Source of the DNA: Luteibacter mycovicinus
Lineage (GTDB): Bacteria; Pseudomonadota; Gammaproteobacteria; Xanthomonadales; Rhodanobacteraceae
Length of the DNA stretch: 64,000 bases
NCBI RefSeq assembly: GCF_000745235.1
Contig: NZ_JQNL01000001.1
Span: 2,748,501 to 2,812,500 of the forward strand
Direction of reading: 5' to 3'
Part shown: positions 25,763 to 35,131 of the stretch, piece after piece
Position numbering within the stretch: position 1 is the stretch's first letter
How the letters are laid out: each line of letters begins with the position of its first letter
Notes under the pieces: generated by a model
What the model was told of the DNA's origin: nothing
Databases searched by the model: none
What the model saw: the letters and a program-made list of their open reading frames with translations, nothing else
Program-made: the position numbers and the translations under genes

Positions 25763-27874
25763 TTACCGCCAGCGCAAATCCACACCCACCAGGAACGTCC
25801 GTCCCGGCGCCGGCTCGTAATATCGCCCGTTGCCGTCATTGACGATCACCGAGCCCACCACGTGCCGGTCGGCGAGGTTGTCCATCCTCGCGAACGTGTT
25901 GATCCGCCACGGGCCGTCATCGACGATGTACCCGCCGGACAGACCGAACAGCGCGTATCCCGCGGCCGACTCGGTCCCCAGGTCGTTCACCGAGGTCGAG
26001 CCCATGGCATTCATATCCAGCCCGACCTGCCAGCCACGCTCGGCACCGTACTTCAGCGCGGCATAACCGTTCGAGCGTGGCACGCCGGGAATGCGCGTCC
26101 CCGCGGCCACCGGCGTATCCGGCGTGGAGCAGCCGGTCGAAACGCAGGTGAGAAACGGCGTACGGAAGGTCGCCTGCAGGCGCGTGTACGACGCGACGAA
26201 GTCGAGGTTCGGGGCGAGCTCGGTGCGGAAGGATGCTTCCAGCCCCTGACGGCGCGAGCGCGCGATGTTCTGGTAGGTCGTGCGACCCCCCAGGTTGGTC
26301 GCCACGGCCAGCTCGTCGTCGCTGTCCGCACGGAACACGGCGAGGCCGGCTTCGGTGTGGTCGGACGGCTGCAGCTTGATGCCGACTTCGCCGTTGTGCG
26401 AGCGCGAGGGTTTCAGTTCGAAGGCGAGACCCGCACCGCCATCGGCGCGATATCCGAGCTCGGAGAAGGTCGGCGTCTCGAAGCCGCGACCCCAGTTCGC
26501 GTACACATGTGCCCATGGGGCCGCACGCCACATCACACCGAAGGCCGGCGTGGTCGCGCTGTACTTCGTGGTGCCGCTGTCGTCCGGGTTGCCTGCGGCG
26601 ATGTATCGATCCGTCGAGCGGAAGCGCACCTCGCTGTGACGCAAGCCGCCCATCAGACTCCAGTCCTCGGCGACACGCCACGTGGCCTGTGCGTACTGGT
26701 CGAAGTCGAACACGCGGTCGATCTCGTCGCGACGTTTCGCGCCCTGTACGCCGAGGGTATTGCCGATGTAGTTGTTGTAACCCTGGCGATGCTGTTCCTG
26801 GTTGTCGTAGCTGATGCCACCGGCGACCTCGAAGGGCCGGCCGGCCAGCGTGTCGCTCCAGGTCCAGCGCGCGTCGCCGCCGCCGTATTCGTTATCCAGG
26901 TCGACGACGCCGCCGGAGTTGCCCGGCTGAGCCGCCTGCGTCGCCTTGGGAATCGACAGGTACTGGGTGACGCTGCGCTGGCCGTAATAGCCCATGACGC
27001 GCAGGCTGTTCGCGCTGTCGATGCGCTGGTCCCAGATCAGACCGGCCTGCTGCTGATCGGTCGACTTGCGCGTGTTGTACGTCTCCGCGACCGAGGCGAC
27101 CTGCTGCGGGTCGGCTTTCACCTGGGCCCGGGTCAGACCGAGCGGATCCTGCGCATCCGGCACGTCGACAGTGTTCACGACCAGCGTCAGCTTGCTGTCG
27201 TCGTCGATCTTCCAGCCGATCTTCGCGTTACCGGACTCGCGGCGCGCGGCGCTGTGATCGCGGTAGCCGCTGGTGCGGAAATGGCTGAAGTCGATGTTGT
27301 AGTCCACCGGGCCTTCGGTGCCGCGCGCGTTGACCGAGCTGCGGAAGTTGCCGTTGCTGCCGCCGGCCACACCGAAGCGCAGCTCCGGGGTCTCGGTACC
27401 GTCGGCGGTGAAGATCTGCACGACGCCGCCTGACGCATTGCCGTAGAGGGCCGAGAACGGCCCGCGCAACACTTCGATACGGTCGGAGGAATCGAGGTTG
27501 AAGTGCGATACCTGGCCCTGACCGTCCGGCATGGTCGCCGGAATGCCGTCGGTGTACAGGCGGATGCCGCGGATGCCGAAGGTGGAACGCGCGCCGAAGC
27601 CGCGAATCGACACCTGGGCGTCCTGCGCATAGTTCTGGCGGTCACGGGCGATAATGCCGGGAATGGATTGCACGCGCTCCGAGAGATTCACGTCCAGCGA
27701 GCCATCGGGAGGCGTCGTCACCACGTCGATCGCCGCCGGAATATCGTAGGGAGACTGGGCGGTACGGGTGGCCGTGACCACGACGGGTGTCAGCGTGGCT
27801 TCCTGTGCGGCGGCGTTGCCGGCCAGCGCGAGGAGTACGCCAGCGGCGAGCGGGCGAAGGGGGAAAGAGCGCAT
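25763..27874 (-). CDS. TonB-dependent outer-membrane receptor
   Basis: A 703-residue receptor of about the usual size. The signal peptide is 1-23 (cleavage after AAA). A TonB box-like TPVVVTATRT lies at ~29-38. The plug domain (~45-155) has SIPGIIARDRQNYAQ, SIRGFGARSTFGIRG and RIEVLRGPFSALYGNASGG. A beta-barrel follows and ends GVDLRWR. The plug resembles receptors for ferric siderophores or citrate (FecA-like), but the ligand is not shown by sequence. Two Cys (FLTCVSTGC) sit in a likely extracellular loop. I looked for a Fur box in the 172 bp upstream and found none convincing. It is monocistronic, convergent with natB. Confidence 0.9.
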   Translation of the reverse strand: MRSFPLRPLAAGVLLALAGNAAAQEATLTPVVVTATRTAQSPYDIPAAIDVVTTPPDGSLDVNLSERVQSIPGIIARDRQNYAQDAQVSIRGFGARSTFGIRGIRLYTDGIPATMPDGQGQVSHFNLDSSDRIEVLRGPFSALYGNASGGVVQIFTADGTETPELRFGVAGGSNGNFRSSVNARGTEGPVDYNIDFSHFRTSGYRDHSAARRESGNAKIGWKIDDDSKLTLVVNTVDVPDAQDPLGLTRAQVKADPQQVASVAETYNTRKSTDQQQAGLIWDQRIDSANSLRVMGYYGQRSVTQYLSIPKATQAAQPGNSGGVVDLDNEYGGGDARWTWSDTLAGRPFEVAGGISYDNQEQHRQGYNNYIGNTLGVQGAKRRDEIDRVFDFDQYAQATWRVAEDWSLMGGLRHSEVRFRSTDRYIAAGNPDDSGTTKYSATTPAFGVMWRAAPWAHVYANWGRGFETPTFSELGYRADGGAGLAFELKPSRSHNGEVGIKLQPSDHTEAGLAVFRADSDDELAVATNLGGRTTYQNIARSRRQGLEASFRTELAPNLDFVASYTRLQATFRTPFLTCVSTGCSTPDTPVAAGTRIPGVPRSNGYAALKYGAERGWQVGLDMNAMGSTSVNDLGTESAAGYALFGLSGGYIVDDGPWRINTFARMDNLADRHVVGSVIVNDGNGRYYEPAPGRTFLVGVDLRWR

Positions 27875-28046
27875 GTGTGAGGATCCCTGCGGAACAAATG
27901 CTGCAATGCAGAAGGCGCCCAGTGTAACGGCACGGATGTTTTCGCGCTTTCACCGGTCCGCCGCAGACGAACGGAAAGGCAGGTGGCAGGGCCGGATCGC
28001 CGTGCTAGCCTTCCCGGCTACATTCCCGCAAACACCCGGTGTCGCC

Positions 28047-28895
28047 ATGAAGAAGCTCGCATTCGCCTGCGCTGGACTGCTCGGTCTGGCCCTCTCGCAC
28101 ACCGCGCTGGCGGCCGACGTCGACCAGCCCGCGCAGACCACGCCACCCGCCAGCGCCGGTCAGCTCAGCTCGGCCCAGCTCGACAAGGCGATCGCCGGCA
28201 GCTGGCGTTCGCCGGAGAACAAGGCGCGCGACGTCTACCGTCACCCCAAGCAGATGCTGACCTTCTTCGGTATTCGCCCGGATATGACCGTGATCGAGAT
28301 CTGGCCGTCGGGCGGCTGGTTCACCGAGATACTGGCGCCTTACCTGCACGACAACGGCCACTACATCGGCGCGATCGAGACCGGCTCCAAGGGCGTGGCC
28401 TCGATGCAGAAGAAGTTCTCGTTCGCCCCGGCACAGTACGGCACGGCAAAGATCGTGGAGTTCAACCACAAGGCCCCTGTGCTGGGCGCACCGGGATCGG
28501 CCGACATGGTGCTGACCTTCCGCAACGTGCATAACTGGGCCGCCGATGGCAGTGCCGAAGCGATGTTCAAGTCGTTCTTCACGGTGCTCAAGCCCGGCGG
28601 CGTGCTCGGCGTGGAAGACCATCGCGCCGACGCGGGCAAGAAGCTCGACGACGTGGTCAACTCCGGCTACCTGCCGACCGACTACGTGATCAAGCTCGCC
28701 ACCGATGCCGGCTTCAAGCTGGACGCGCAGAGCGAGATCAACGCCAATCCGAAGGATGACCACAACCATCCCAAGGGCGTGTGGACGCTGCCGCCGACCT
28801 ACGACATGGGCGAGACGGACAAGGCGAAGTGGGCGGCGATCGGCGAGTCCGATCGCATGACGCTGCGCTTCGTGAAGCCCGCTTCCGCGAAGTAA
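28047..28895 (+). CDS. Predicted secreted methyltransferase-like protein (COG4798 type)
   Basis: A 282-residue protein that starts with a clear signal peptide ([20 protein letters not shown], cleavage after ALAA). It then has a class I methyltransferase-like fold: motif I-like [20 protein letters not shown] (~88-107), [20 protein letters not shown] (~165) and [15 protein letters not shown]. The glycine-rich loop is E-x-W-P-S-G-G-W rather than the usual E/D-x-G-x-G-x-G, typical of this uncharacterised family. Export would take it away from S-adenosylmethionine, so its true activity is unclear. ATG 28047 is supported by the signal peptide. rluE starts 1 base after its stop. Confidence 0.85.
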   Translation: MKKLAFACAGLLGLALSHTALAADVDQPAQTTPPASAGQLSSAQLDKAIAGSWRSPENKARDVYRHPKQMLTFFGIRPDMTVIEIWPSGGWFTEILAPYLHDNGHYIGAIETGSKGVASMQKKFSFAPAQYGTAKIVEFNHKAPVLGAPGSADMVLTFRNVHNWAADGSAEAMFKSFFTVLKPGGVLGVEDHRADAGKKLDDVVNSGYLPTDYVIKLATDAGFKLDAQSEINANPKDDHNHPKGVWTLPPTYDMGETDKAKWAAIGESDRMTLRFVKPASAK

Positions 28896-28896
28896 G

Positions 28897-29445
28897 GTGC
28901 TGGTCGCGCTTAACAAGCCCTACGGGGTGCTCTGTCAGTTCACCGACGAAGCCGGCCGGCGCACGCTGGCCGACTTCGTGCCGCAGAAGGGAGTCTACGC
29001 GGCGGGGCGACTGGACCACGACAGCGAAGGTCTGCTGCTTTTGACCGATGACGGTAAGTTGCAGCATCGCCTGGCCGACCCGAAGCACAAGCAGCCGAAG
29101 ACGTATGTCGTGCAGGTCGAGGGTGTGCCCTCCGAGGAAGCCCTCGGGCGCCTGCGTCGCGGCGTGACGCTCAACGACGGGCCGACGCTACCGGCGGGGG
29201 TCGAGACGATAGACGAGCCGGAGTGGCTGTGGCCGCGCGATCCGCCGGTGCGTTTTCGCAAGACCGTGCCGGACGGATGGTTGCGGATCGTGCTGCGCGA
29301 AGGGCGTAATCGCCAGGTGCGGCGGATGACGGCGGCGGTAGGCCTCCCCACCTTGCGGCTTATCCGCGAAGCGATCGGCGACTATCGCCTGGACGGGCTG
29401 GGCCTGGGCGAGGTCCGTGTCATCGAGTCGCGTTTTTTCAGGTAG
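28897..29445 (+). CDS. rluE: 23S rRNA pseudouridine synthase, RluE type
   Basis: A 182-residue pseudouridine synthase of the RsuA/RluB/RluE group without an S4 domain. It opens [12 protein letters not shown], with the catalytic motif [19 protein letters not shown] (Asp ~41) and the C-terminal [24 protein letters not shown]. RluE modifies U2457 of E. coli 23S rRNA; RluE rather than RsuA or RluB is inferred from the lack of an S4 domain and the short length. The GTG start at 28897 has only one base between it and the preceding stop, with GTAAG as a weak ribosome-binding site; coupling to the upstream gene is likely. Confidence 0.9.
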   Translation: MLVALNKPYGVLCQFTDEAGRRTLADFVPQKGVYAAGRLDHDSEGLLLLTDDGKLQHRLADPKHKQPKTYVVQVEGVPSEEALGRLRRGVTLNDGPTLPAGVETIDEPEWLWPRDPPVRFRKTVPDGWLRIVLREGRNRQVRRMTAAVGLPTLRLIREAIGDYRLDGLGLGEVRVIESRFFR

Positions 29446-29481
29446 GAGCGCGACTCGCGGGCGACATCTTCGGCCTCACGT

Positions 29482-30588
29482 TCACGTGCCTGCGCGGAGG
29501 TGTAGCAGCACGGCACGATCTTCGATTTCATAGTCACCTTGCCTGCCCGTGGGTGCGACGAGTTCCATTCTGGTCAGTCGCTTCAGCGCAGCCTGGATCT
29601 TCGCAGTCGTAAGGCTCGCGTCGATGTCAGGCCAGCGGCTCAGCCAGGCGACGGATTCGGTGCTGTATACCGATGGATGACCGGGTTGCGCCAGCATGTT
29701 CATCAAGGCGAGTTCGAGTGGTCGCAATTCTTCGAGCAGCGCGCCCGCACCCGCCTCCGTGTGCGACTGCATCCACTTCGCCATCGCGGCATCGATATTG
29801 CCGTTGCCCGCGATCAACAGGTGCAGGATCACTTCGTTGAGGAACTCGGGCGTCCGGCCGAGTCGTTCGAACGCGTTTCTGAGCGACGCCTCGTCGATCC
29901 GGGCTCGGGTACGTTCCGCGAGAAAAACCACTCGGTCTTCGATGAAGTCGTCGCCAAGGTCGGGGAGCTGTACGGGCATCGCAGACGCGAACAGCGGCGC
30001 TCTTTGCTGGCGGAACATATGGTTCAAACCCTCGCGGGAGGATCCCGTGTAAAACACCAGTAGTCGCCCTTGCAGTTTCTGGATCACCGTCCTTAGTGCC
30101 GCGACGAAGTCTTCGCGCTTTGCTCCGGCCAGCGCCTGGACCTCGTCGAGCACAAGGAGGGTGACGTCTTTCTCCGCAAGCGCGGACAGGGCGAAGTCGA
30201 GCCTGTTCTCCAGAACGGCATCGGGCGTGAAACTCACGGGCTCGAGAGTCGATTCGACTTCGGCGGCGCCGGCGCTCGCCTTGGCGCGAAGCTGCCTGAA
30301 ACGTAGACGTCGCTTCCAGCCGCTGCGTCTTGCCTCGAGGAAAGCCTCCAGGCCCTCGACGAGCGCAAGTTCCGGCTCGCCTCTTCGCCTCCAGAGATCG
30401 ATATACAGCGTCTTCCAGCCGAGCTCATGAGCAGCCGGGATGAGCTCGTGCCGGACGAAGGAAGTCTTACCCTGCCGTCGAGGGGCAAACAGCGTCACCC
30501 CTTGCTTCAGTCCGCTGGTCAGGATCTGAAGGACGTCCTCAACGAGTCCTTTCCGGGGGAAGTACGGCAGTTCGAACGACCGGCCCAT
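29482..30588 (-). CDS. Lone AAA+ ATPase with C-terminal winged-helix-like region
   Basis: A 368-residue P-loop ATPase of the archaeal-ATPase/AAA superfamily type. The variant Walker A is APRRQGKTSFV (35-45, with Ala in place of the first Gly) and Walker B is LLVLDEV (144-150, Asp148-Glu149). A sensor-like FYTGSSREGL (~178) follows, then a C-terminal helical/winged-helix region (~300-365: AKIQAALKRLTRMELVAP). It lacks transposase, nuclease or membrane parts. The ATG (30588) is only 5 bases from a perfect AT-rich palindrome, and no Shine-Dalgarno is present, so the mRNA may be leaderless. It lies downstream of, and on the same strand as, the galactonate operon but is probably a separate unit. 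The function is unknown; transferred DNA is possible. Confidence 0.8.
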   Translation of the reverse strand: MGRSFELPYFPRKGLVEDVLQILTSGLKQGVTLFAPRRQGKTSFVRHELIPAAHELGWKTLYIDLWRRRGEPELALVEGLEAFLEARRSGWKRRLRFRQLRAKASAGAAEVESTLEPVSFTPDAVLENRLDFALSALAEKDVTLLVLDEVQALAGAKREDFVAALRTVIQKLQGRLLVFYTGSSREGLNHMFRQQRAPLFASAMPVQLPDLGDDFIEDRVVFLAERTRARIDEASLRNAFERLGRTPEFLNEVILHLLIAGNGNIDAAMAKWMQSHTEAGAGALLEELRPLELALMNMLAQPGHPSVYSTESVAWLSRWPDIDASLTTAKIQAALKRLTRMELVAPTGRQGDYEIEDRAVLLHLRAGT

Positions 30589-30593
30589 ACCAG

Positions 30594-30631
30594 TTATCCA
30601 TAATTATTCAAAGTTGAATAATTATGGATAA
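30594..30631. promoter_or_regulatory. Perfect 18+18 bp AT-rich palindrome beside the AAA+ ATPase start
   Basis: The left arm TTATCCATAATTATTCAA (30594-30611) is exactly complementary to 30614-30631 across a 2-base centre (AG). Only 3 of 18 bases in each arm are G or C, in a ~65 % GC setting. It covers the -10 region of the ATPase (GATAAC on the minus strand at 30598-30593, 4 of 6 matches) and ends 5 bases before its ATG. It is most simply an operator; a hairpin terminating the dgo operon, or a recombination site, are alternatives. Confidence 0.8.
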
Positions 30632-30659
30632 TCTGAGAAACGTCAATTCGCGCAATGGC

Positions 30660-31811
30660 TTACCATTCCGCGACCGACCCATCCTTATGCCGCCACAGCG
30701 GATTCCGCCACTCCGCGGCCTCGCGGCTGCGTTCGATGATCCGCTCCTCGTCCACGTCGATACCCAGACCCGGACCGGTGAACGGCTGCGCATAACCGCC
30801 GTCGTCCAGCTTCAGCGCGTCCTTGTTGCGGACGTAGTCGAGCACCTCGCCACCCTTGTTGTAGTGGATACCCATGCTCTGTTCCTGCAGCGTGGCGTTC
30901 CAGCTGACGAAGTCCACGTGCAGGCACGCGGCCAGGGCGATCGGGCCCAGCGGGCAGTGCGGGGCGAGCGCTACGTCATAGGCCTCGGCCATGGCGGCGA
31001 TCTTCACGCACTCGGTGATCCCGCCCGCGTGTGACAGATCGGGCTGCAGGATAGAAATGCCGCCGCGCTCGAGCACATGCTTGAACTCGTAACGCGAGTA
31101 CATGCGCTCTCCCGCCGCGAGCGGAATGGACGTCTGTTCGGCGATGCGAGGGTAGTACTCGGCAAGTTCTGCCAGCACCGGCTCTTCGATGAAGAGGGGG
31201 CGGAACGGCTCCAGTTCCTTCACCAGCACCTTGGCCATCGGCGCGGAGACGCGACCGTGGAAATCGAGACCGAACTCGATGGTGTTACCGAAGGCCTCGC
31301 GGATCTCGGCGACACGGGCGACCGCGGCGTCGACCGCCTTGCTCGAGTCGATGATCGCCATTTCTTCGCAACCGTTCATCTTGAACGTGTCGAAGCCATG
31401 GGTCAGGCGTTCACGAATCTGCGCGATGACGTCCGCCGGACGATCGCCGCCGACCCAGCAATAGGTCTTCATGCGGTCGCGCACGCGCCCACCGAGCAGT
31501 TCGTATACCGGGGCATCGAGCACCTTGCCCTTGATGTCCCAGAGCGCCTGGTCGATGCCGGCGATGGCGCTCATGAAGACGGCGCCGCCGCGGTAGAAGC
31601 CGCCGCGATACATCGCCTGCCAGATGTCGTTGATGCGCGCGGGATCCTGTCCGATGACGAATTCGGACAGCTCCTGCACGGCGGCCTCGACGGTGCGCGC
31701 GCGGCCTTCCACCACGGGCTCGCCCCAGCCGACGACGCCTTCGTCGGTCTCCATCTTGAGGAACATCCAGCGAGGCGGAACGCGATAGGTGGTGATCTTG
31801 GTGACTTTCAT
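30660..31811 (-). CDS. dgoD: D-galactonate dehydratase
   Basis: A 383-residue enolase-superfamily dehydratase converting D-galactonate to 2-keto-3-deoxygalactonate. The N-terminal capping domain starts [30 protein letters not shown]. The barrel contains metal ligands in GLDFHGR (Asp ~185), FIEEPV (Glu ~211) and [12 protein letters not shown] (Glu ~237), and the catalytic His in [11 protein letters not shown] (~287). These residues are the DgoD pattern (E. coli DgoD ~382 residues). It is the last catabolic gene of the operon, 2 bases downstream of the aldolase gene. Related gluconate or arabinonate dehydratases cannot be strictly excluded, but dgoA and dgoK in the same operon support galactonate. 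Confidence 0.92.
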   Translation of the reverse strand: MKVTKITTYRVPPRWMFLKMETDEGVVGWGEPVVEGRARTVEAAVQELSEFVIGQDPARINDIWQAMYRGGFYRGGAVFMSAIAGIDQALWDIKGKVLDAPVYELLGGRVRDRMKTYCWVGGDRPADVIAQIRERLTHGFDTFKMNGCEEMAIIDSSKAVDAAVARVAEIREAFGNTIEFGLDFHGRVSAPMAKVLVKELEPFRPLFIEEPVLAELAEYYPRIAEQTSIPLAAGERMYSRYEFKHVLERGGISILQPDLSHAGGITECVKIAAMAEAYDVALAPHCPLGPIALAACLHVDFVSWNATLQEQSMGIHYNKGGEVLDYVRNKDALKLDDGGYAQPFTGPGLGIDVDEERIIERSREAAEWRNPLWRHKDGSVAEW

Positions 31812-31813
31812 GC

Positions 31814-32425
31814 TCAGACCGAACGATAGGCTTTGACGAAGGCGGCGGCCTGGTCGCGCGTGCGGGAGACGGGCTGTCCTGGTTTATACAGGTCGCCGCC
31901 CAGACCCGCGCCGATGCAACCGGCGTCGAGGAACTGTCCGAGATTATCGGGTGTGACCCCACCCACCGCCAGCAGCGGCACATCGGGTGGCAACACGGCA
32001 CGAATCGCCTTGATGTACGCCGGTCCGAGGTTGGTCGCCGGGAACAGCTTCAGCGACTGCGCTCCGGCGGCGAGGGCGGCGAATGCCTCGCTCGGCGTCA
32101 TGAAACCGATCGCCGTGTAGAGATTGCGCTCGCGCGCCTTGCGGATGGTTGCCGGATCCGTGTTGGGCGTGACCATCAGATGGCCGCCCAGATCGGCGAC
32201 TTCGGATGCCAGCTCGGGCGACAGCACGGTCCCCGCGCCCACCAATGCACGCTTGCCGGCCGCCTGGACGGCCAGCGGGATGCTGCGTCGCCAGTCCGGG
32301 GAATTGAGCGGAATCTCGATCGCATCGAAACCGGCTTCGATCAGTGCCTCGACGTGGTCGACGACCTCGTCGGGAGTGATGCCGCGCAGGATCGCGATAA
32401 GGGGAAGAGCGGTAGGCCAGGCCAT
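31814..32425 (-). CDS. dgoA: 2-dehydro-3-deoxy-6-phosphogalactonate aldolase
   Basis: A 203-residue class I aldolase splitting KDPGal to pyruvate and glyceraldehyde 3-phosphate. [13 protein letters not shown] begins the barrel. Glu in [13 protein letters not shown] (~37) and the Schiff-base Lys in [13 protein letters not shown] (~126) match the KDPG/KDPGal aldolase family. [25 protein letters not shown] is the phosphate-binding end. [10 protein letters not shown] (rather than EVTLRT of KDPG aldolase Eda) favours the galactonate enzyme. It lies 2 bases upstream of dgoD and 5 bases downstream of the SDR gene. Confidence 0.92.
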   Translation of the reverse strand: MAWPTALPLIAILRGITPDEVVDHVEALIEAGFDAIEIPLNSPDWRRSIPLAVQAAGKRALVGAGTVLSPELASEVADLGGHLMVTPNTDPATIRKARERNLYTAIGFMTPSEAFAALAAGAQSLKLFPATNLGPAYIKAIRAVLPPDVPLLAVGGVTPDNLGQFLDAGCIGAGLGGDLYKPGQPVSRTRDQAAAFVKAYRSV

Positions 32426-32430
32426 GACGA

Positions 32431-33228
32431 TTACTCGTGGTAAAGCTGCGAACGACCGCCGTCGATGCGGATGTCGGCGGCATTGATGTAGCGGGCCTCA
32501 TCGGAAGCGAGGAACAGCGCCGTATAGGCGATCTCCAGCGGTTCGCCGATGCGCTTGTTGGGCAGGATATCGGTCTGCTTGCGGCGCTCGGCCACCGGAT
32601 CCGCGGCGGCGGCAAAGCCGGCTTCCGCGATCGCGGTGAGGACCAGTCCCGGCGAGATCGAGTTCACCCGGATGTTGTGCGGCGCGTACTCGATACCGAG
32701 TGCCTTGGTCAGGCCGATAAGGCCGTGCTTGGCGACGGGGTAGGGGAAGCAGTGCGGAATGATCTTGTGCCCATGCACCGAAGCGATATTGACGATGCTG
32801 CCGCGACCGAGCGAGAGCATGCCCGGCAGGACGGCCCTGGCGCAGTTCCACGCGCCTTTCAGGTCCACCTCGAAGCAACGCGCCCACTCGTCATCGGTGA
32901 GCGACAGCGGCTCGTTGAAGACGTTGATACCCGCGTTGTTGATCAGTACGTCCGGCGCGCCGAAGCGCTCCGTCGCGGCGGCCACCATGCGCGTGATGGC
33001 CTCCCCGTCGGTGATATCGGCCTGAAACAGCATCGCATCGTCGGTGTTCAGCGATGCCAGCGTCTCACGTGCCTGCGCGTTGTCCTCTAGCACATTGAGC
33101 ACGACCTTCGCCCCATGCGCCGCGAACAACCTCGCCGTCGCCGCACCGATGCCCTGCGTCGCACCCGTCACGATGGCGACCTTCCCAGCCAGGCGGGGAA
33201 GCGGTGTCGTGCGCGGGTCCGCGGTCAT
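32431..33228 (-). CDS. Short-chain dehydrogenase/reductase, probable D-galactose 1-dehydrogenase
   Basis: A 265-residue classical SDR: cofactor motif TGATQGIGAATA (~18-29), NNAGIN (~94), catalytic Ser in NIASVHGH, YPVAK (Tyr-x3-Lys, ~162-166) and SISPGLV. The operon (lactonase, DgoD, DgoK, DgoA and an AraFGH-like importer) lacks only the first step, sugar to aldonolactone, so this SDR most likely oxidises D-galactose (or L-arabinose/D-fucose) at C1. That is inferred; the fold alone does not show it. ATG 33228 is given. A GTG at 33240 in the same frame would overlap the lactonase stop by 4 bases (GTGA) and may be the true start. Confidence 0.8.
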   Translation of the reverse strand: MTADPRTTPLPRLAGKVAIVTGATQGIGAATARLFAAHGAKVVLNVLEDNAQARETLASLNTDDAMLFQADITDGEAITRMVAAATERFGAPDVLINNAGINVFNEPLSLTDDEWARCFEVDLKGAWNCARAVLPGMLSLGRGSIVNIASVHGHKIIPHCFPYPVAKHGLIGLTKALGIEYAPHNIRVNSISPGLVLTAIAEAGFAAAADPVAERRKQTDILPNKRIGEPLEIAYTALFLASDEARYINAADIRIDGGRSQLYHE

Positions 33229-33236
33229 GACAGCGC

Positions 33237-34130
33237 TCACGTGACGACCTTGTGCCCGTAGCGGGCTTCGGGAAGACCGCGACCGCGCGGCGGCGTGCCG
33301 ATGAAGATCGCACCGTTGAGCGGCTCGTCCTTCAGCACGGCCTCGTCGAGACCCTTGTACGCGGAAGTGATCACCATCCGGTCCAGCTCGGCGCCGGCAA
33401 AGCTCACGCAGCTGGGCTGGCGCGCGGGCAGCTCGATGGTGGCATCGACGCGACCGTCGGGTGCGTAGCGCACCACGCGGGACGCCGCCCACTGCGCATT
33501 CCACAGGTAGCCTTCCGCATCGATCGTCGAGCCGTCGGGCTCATGACCGGCGCTCAGCTCGGCGAAACCGCGGATGCGGTCGACCTCACCCGTGCTGTCG
33601 TCGTAGTCGCAGGCCATGATCCGTGCCGTCGGCGAATCGGTGAAATACATCGTTTTCCCGTCAGGGCTGAAACAGATGCTGTTGGTGATGGCGGCCTTGG
33701 GCAATGACAGGCGGCTGAGCCCGCCTGCCGGCGTGTAACGCCAGAACGAAGCGATCTGCTCCGGGCCGCGCTCGTTGAGGGTGCCGAAGATGAAGTTGCC
33801 ACCCCGGTCGCAGCGACCGTCGTTGGCGCGGGTGCCGGCGACATCCGCCTCGATGTCCCCGAGCACGTGCAGCTTGCCGTCGCGTGTATCGAAACGGGCC
33901 AGCTGCTTCTCCAGTGCCAGCAGCAGTACGCCGGGCTCATGGGTCAGGGCGAAGCAACAGACGCGGGCGGGCAGCGCGTGTTCGCGCACCACGCCCGTGC
34001 CGGGGTCGTAGTCGTAGATCGTTGACGCGGAGATGTCGGTCCAGCGGACCAGTCCCATCAGGTCGTCCCAGATCACGCCCTCGCCATGGGCCTGGCGCTG
34101 CGGGGACAAGGGTTTGAACGAATCGGTCAT
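33237..34130 (-). CDS. SMP-30/gluconolactonase family sugar lactonase
   Basis: A 297-residue six-bladed beta-propeller. Likely metal ligands are Glu in AHGEGVIWDD (~17), Asn in AAITNSICFSPDG (~150) and Asp in EPDGSTIDAEGYLWNAQW (~200). Family members hydrolyse aldonolactones. In this operon it should open D-galactono-1,4-lactone to galactonate, between the SDR and DgoD. Its ATG shares one base with the stop of the permease gene (34130). L-arabinolactonase activity is an equally good chemical match; context decides. Confidence 0.88.
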   Translation of the reverse strand: MTDSFKPLSPQRQAHGEGVIWDDLMGLVRWTDISASTIYDYDPGTGVVREHALPARVCCFALTHEPGVLLLALEKQLARFDTRDGKLHVLGDIEADVAGTRANDGRCDRGGNFIFGTLNERGPEQIASFWRYTPAGGLSRLSLPKAAITNSICFSPDGKTMYFTDSPTARIMACDYDDSTGEVDRIRGFAELSAGHEPDGSTIDAEGYLWNAQWAASRVVRYAPDGRVDATIELPARQPSCVSFAGAELDRMVITSAYKGLDEAVLKDEPLNGAIFIGTPPRGRGLPEARYGHKVVT

Positions 34131-35131
34131 CAGCGGGCTTGCCTGCGGTTCTTGAGCTGGTCCACGAGGACGGCGATCAGGAGGATCGTGCCGCGGACCA
34201 GATACTGGTAGAAGGCGTCGATGTTCATCAGACTCATCGCATTCTGCACAGTTCCCATGATGAGAACGCCAACGAGCACGCCGCTGATGCTCGCCCGGCC
34301 GCCCATCAGCGAGACGCCGCCCAGGACGCAGGCCGAAATCACGTTGAGCTCGAAGCCCTCACCCGCATTGGGCTGACCGCTGGTCATGCGCGAAGCGAGG
34401 ATGATGCCGGCCAGTGCGGCGACCAGGCCCTGAATCAGGAAGATCAGGATCCGCACGCGGTCCACCGGCACACCGGCAAGACGCGCGGCATCGGGATTGC
34501 CACCGATGGCCAGCGTATTGCGGCCGTAGATCGTCTTGTTGAGCAGTACACCGAAGAGGACGAAGCAGCCCAGCGTGACCCACACCGGCACCGGCAGACC
34601 GAACAGCTCCGCGCTGCCCAGGGTGAAGAACGCCTCGCTGGTGACGCCGACCGCCTGGCCCGAAGACGCGATGAAGGCCAGACCGCGGACGATCTCCATC
34701 GTCGCCAGCGTCGTGATCAGCGCGTTGATCTTCAGCTTGGCGATGACCGCGCCGTTGATGAAGCCGATGAACGCACCGGCCAGCAGGCTCGCGCCGATAC
34801 CCAGCGTGACGCTGCCGGTGGCGTTGGAGACGATGGCGCAGAACACGCCGGCAAAAGCCACGGTGGAACCGACCGAAAGATCGAAGTCCCGCGAAGCCAG
34901 ACAGAACATCATGGTGCAGGCGACCATGCCGATCTGTGAGACGGACAAGGCCAGGCCGACGATGTTGTCCCACGAGAAGAAGTACTGCACGGTGACGCTC
35001 AGCACCCCGAACAGCACGATGAAGATGCCGATCAGACTGTAGTCGTCGATAGCCTGCCAGAGCAGGGCACGGCGGCGGTCGTCGCGTGTTTCGCGCGTCG
35101 CGCCTATGGCGGCGGCATTGGGTTCGGTCAT
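34130..35131 (-). CDS. araH: Sugar ABC transporter permease, AraH type
   Basis: A 333-residue inner-membrane protein of the ribose/arabinose/galactose permease family with about 8-10 transmembrane segments. Family landmarks are [45 protein letters not shown] and [16 protein letters not shown]; the last is near the EAA-like coupling region. Highest resemblance by motif is to AraH of E. coli. The start ATG overlaps the araG stop by 4 bases (35128-35131), and it shares one base with the lactonase start. It works with the ATPase and binding protein encoded just upstream. Confidence 0.88.
   Translation of the reverse strand: MTEPNAAAIGATRETRDDRRRALLWQAIDDYSLIGIFIVLFGVLSVTVQYFFSWDNIVGLALSVSQIGMVACTMMFCLASRDFDLSVGSTVAFAGVFCAIVSNATGSVTLGIGASLLAGAFIGFINGAVIAKLKINALITTLATMEIVRGLAFIASSGQAVGVTSEAFFTLGSAELFGLPVPVWVTLGCFVLFGVLLNKTIYGRNTLAIGGNPDAARLAGVPVDRVRILIFLIQGLVAALAGIILASRMTSGQPNAGEGFELNVISACVLGGVSLMGGRASISGVLVGVLIMGTVQNAMSLMNIDAFYQYLVRGTILLIAVLVDQLKNRRQAR

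Noticed and set aside
27875..28046. Search for a Fur box upstream of the first TonB receptor
   Set aside because: No sequence close to GATAATGATTATC was seen; only a 5-bp dyad CTGCA-A-TGCAG, too weak to report.
32431..33504. 92-codon N-terminal extension of the galactose-operon SDR
   Set aside because: It runs through the lactonase gene, is Arg-rich, and the SDR cofactor motif lies at the usual place from the ATG at 33228 (or GTG 33240).
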